Assembly (NCBI GenBank): GCA_019751575.1
Contig: JAIENF010000518.1
Location: 1 to 6,941 of the forward strand
Direction of reading: 5' to 3'
Length of the DNA: 6,941 nt
Origin: Burkholderiales bacterium
Lineage (GTDB): Bacteria; Pseudomonadota; Gammaproteobacteria; Burkholderiales; CAIKXV01
Below the pieces are notes generated by a model that searched no databases, was not told where the DNA came from, and saw only the letters and a program-made list of their open reading frames with translations. The position numbers and the translations under genes were made by a program. Position 1 is the stretch's first letter, and the number at the start of each line of letters is the position of its first letter. This document shows positions 6,089-6,941 of this stretch, piece after piece.

Positions 6089-6778
6089 ATGCCCAGGCGC
6101 CCCAGACTCCACATTCCTTCGATGCCGCAGCATGTCGTCCAGCGCGGGAACAACCGGGCTACGTGCTTTCATGCTGACGACGACTGCAGCCTCTATCTGC
6201 GCTGGCTGGCAGATGCCGCTGGCCGGTGCGGCTGCCAGATCCACGCCTATGTCCTGATGACGAATCATGTGCACCTGCTGATGACTGGCGACAGCGAGGC
6301 TGCGATTCCAGGCCTGATGCAATCGCTGGGCACGCGATTCGCCCGCCATGTGAACCGACGGTACGCGCGCACCGGGACGGTATGGGAAGGTCGATACCAC
6401 GCCAGCCTGGTGGACAGTGAGACCTACCTGCTCCGATGCATGCGGTACATCGAAGCGAATCCGGTGCGCGCAGCCATGGCCGCCTCGCCGGCCGCCTATC
6501 GCTGGTCGAGCTTCCGCTGCAACGCGCTCGGCGCGAGGGATGAACGGATCACACCGCACCCTGCCTACGAGAAACTGGGCGATCGACCTAAGTCGCGTCG
6601 TACAGCCTATGCGCGATTGTTCGAGCAGCCCCTGCCCGCAGACGACCTCGCCTGCATACGCGACTCGACCCGGGGCGGACTGCCCACCGGGAGCGACACC
6701 TTCCGCGAATGGGTCGCGTCAAGATTAGGCCCAGCCGCGATCCCGCTCAAGCGAGGTCGCCCGTTCGCAAGGCGCTGA
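6089..6778 (+). CDS. REP-associated tyrosine transposase (RAYT, Y1/HUH family)
   Basis: The 229-aa product is a single-strand DNA transposase related to IS200/IS605 TnpA, thought to act on REP-type repeats. The N-terminus MPRRPRLHIPSMPQHVVQRGNNR is the usual start of this family, which is why ATG 6089 was chosen. The frame stays open upstream to a GTG at 5969, but the extra 40 residues look non-conserved. The HUH metal-binding motif is NHVHLL (His60, His62). The nucleophile is probably Tyr120 in CMRYIEANPVRAAM (117-130). GTVWEGRYHASLVDSETYLL (96-115) is another family block, and a basic RGRPFARR tail closes the protein. No Shine-Dalgarno is seen just before ATG 6089, so expression may be low. 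The gene is intact, runs opposite to all its neighbours, and is flanked by inverted copies of its probable recognition repeat, so the element may still be active. Confidence 0.92.
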   Translation: MPRRPRLHIPSMPQHVVQRGNNRATCFHADDDCSLYLRWLADAAGRCGCQIHAYVLMTNHVHLLMTGDSEAAIPGLMQSLGTRFARHVNRRYARTGTVWEGRYHASLVDSETYLLRCMRYIEANPVRAAMAASPAAYRWSSFRCNALGARDERITPHPAYEKLGDRPKSRRTAYARLFEQPLPADDLACIRDSTRGGLPTGSDTFREWVASRLGPAAIPLKRGRPFARR

Positions 6779-6786
6779 AGCGGCAC

Positions 6787-6865
6787 AAATCGTCTCTGAC
6801 CCGGATTACCCGCATAAATCGTCTCTGACCCGGATTACCCGCATAAATCGTCTCTGACCCGGATT
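6787..6865 (-). repeat. Right-hand tandem array of RAYT repeat copies (29-bp period)
   Basis: Three copies of the same core (GTCTCTGACCCGGATT) start at 6787, 6816 and 6845. The first two are complete 29-bp units with an identical ACCCGCAT spacer; the third stops after 21 bases and changes to GTTTC. The array begins 9 bp after the transposase stop codon. The copies are inverted relative to those at 5870 and 5913. Confidence 0.93.
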
Positions 6866-6880
6866 GTTTCCCGGATTGTT
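6858..6880. repeat. Short direct duplication at the right border of the element
   Basis: The 11-mer CCCGGATTGTT occurs at 6858-6868 and again at 6870-6880, one base apart. The first copy is the end of the last tandem repeat. The second abuts the stop codon of the flanking minus-strand gene and may mark the element's outer border or a repeat slippage event. Confidence 0.6.
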
Positions 6881-6941
6881 CACGGTACGGTGGCGCGGGG
6901 CATGCGGGACTGGATGATCTCGGTGTAGCGGGCGAGCCAGC
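6880..6941 (-). CDS. C-terminal end of an unidentified protein
   Basis: Reading in from the right edge on the minus strand, 19 codons end at TGA (6882-6880) and encode WLARYTEIIQSRMPRATVP. The sequence looks like a real protein end, helical and then a short basic/Pro tail, with GC-rich third positions. It is too short to name a family. The stop overlaps by one base the second copy of an 11-mer at the border of the RAYT element, so the element lies immediately downstream of this gene, possibly having replaced its terminator. Confidence 0.5.
   Translation of the reverse strand, partial: WLARYTEIIQSRMPRATVP

Larger units (their letters stand above)
5870..6865 (+). mobile_element. RAYT element: Y1 transposase gene with flanking inverted repeat copies
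   Basis: About 1 kb is bounded by the same repeat core in opposite orientations. Two copies on the left read forward (one exact, one with two changes). Three tandem copies on the right read reverse. Between them is a single-domain Y1/HUH transposase gene. This layout of a single-copy transposase gene with REP-like repeats in inverted orientation is what REP-associated tyrosine transposases show. The terminal sequences do not look like an ordinary IS200/IS605 left and right end, and no target duplication is expected for this class. The exact outer borders are not certain; the right edge may run to about 6880. Confidence 0.8.

Noticed and set aside
4054..6177. A 707-codon open frame on the plus strand covering mgtE
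   Set aside because: It is antisense to a clear mgtE. Its translation is a His/Gln/Asp/Arg-rich string with no domains, as expected from the complement of a GC-rich gene.
6787..6865. Possible CRISPR array
   Set aside because: The spacers are identical and only 8 bases long, there are no cas genes, and the same repeat occurs inverted at the other end of a transposase element.

Overview
The window comes from a strongly GC-rich bacterial chromosome. The gene families (MgtE, MsrP, a secreted-repeat lipoprotein, a REP-associated tyrosine transposase), GC-rich third codon positions and Shine-Dalgarno starts point to the Pseudomonadota, probably a beta- or gammaproteobacterium. I cannot name the genus. 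Almost everything is on the minus strand; the one plus-strand gene is the transposase of a small mobile element.

Layout from right to left, the direction most genes are read. At 6880-6941 is the last piece of an unidentified minus-strand gene. Next, 5870-6865 holds a RAYT element: a Y1/HUH transposase gene on the plus strand, with two forward copies of a repeat on its left and three tandem 29-bp copies in inverted orientation on its right. The left end lies about 50 bp upstream of mgtE (4366-5820), a complete magnesium transporter/channel gene, and overlaps the place where the mgtE -35 box should be. Then come an outer-envelope lipoprotein of the secreted-repeat family (3801-4199) and msrP (2680-3630), the molybdopterin-dependent periplasmic methionine sulfoxide reductase. 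The gene for its usual membrane partner MsrQ is not beside it. After a 288-bp intergenic stretch with two stem-loops comes a compact group of three genes that I do not recognise by name. They are an 87-aa helical protein, an 88-aa protein with 13 tryptophans that starts inside the stop codon of the first (TGATG), and a protein of at least 578 aa whose C-terminal half looks like an eroded GGDEF-EAL pair and which runs off the left edge.

The envelope genes (mgtE, lipoprotein, msrP) are neighbours on one strand, but gaps of 166-170 bp and separate candidate promoters argue against one tight operon. The most unusual parts are the RAYT element at the mgtE promoter and the small Trp-rich gene pair upstream of the degenerate GGDEF-EAL protein. 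I see no defence system, CRISPR array, tRNA or rRNA.
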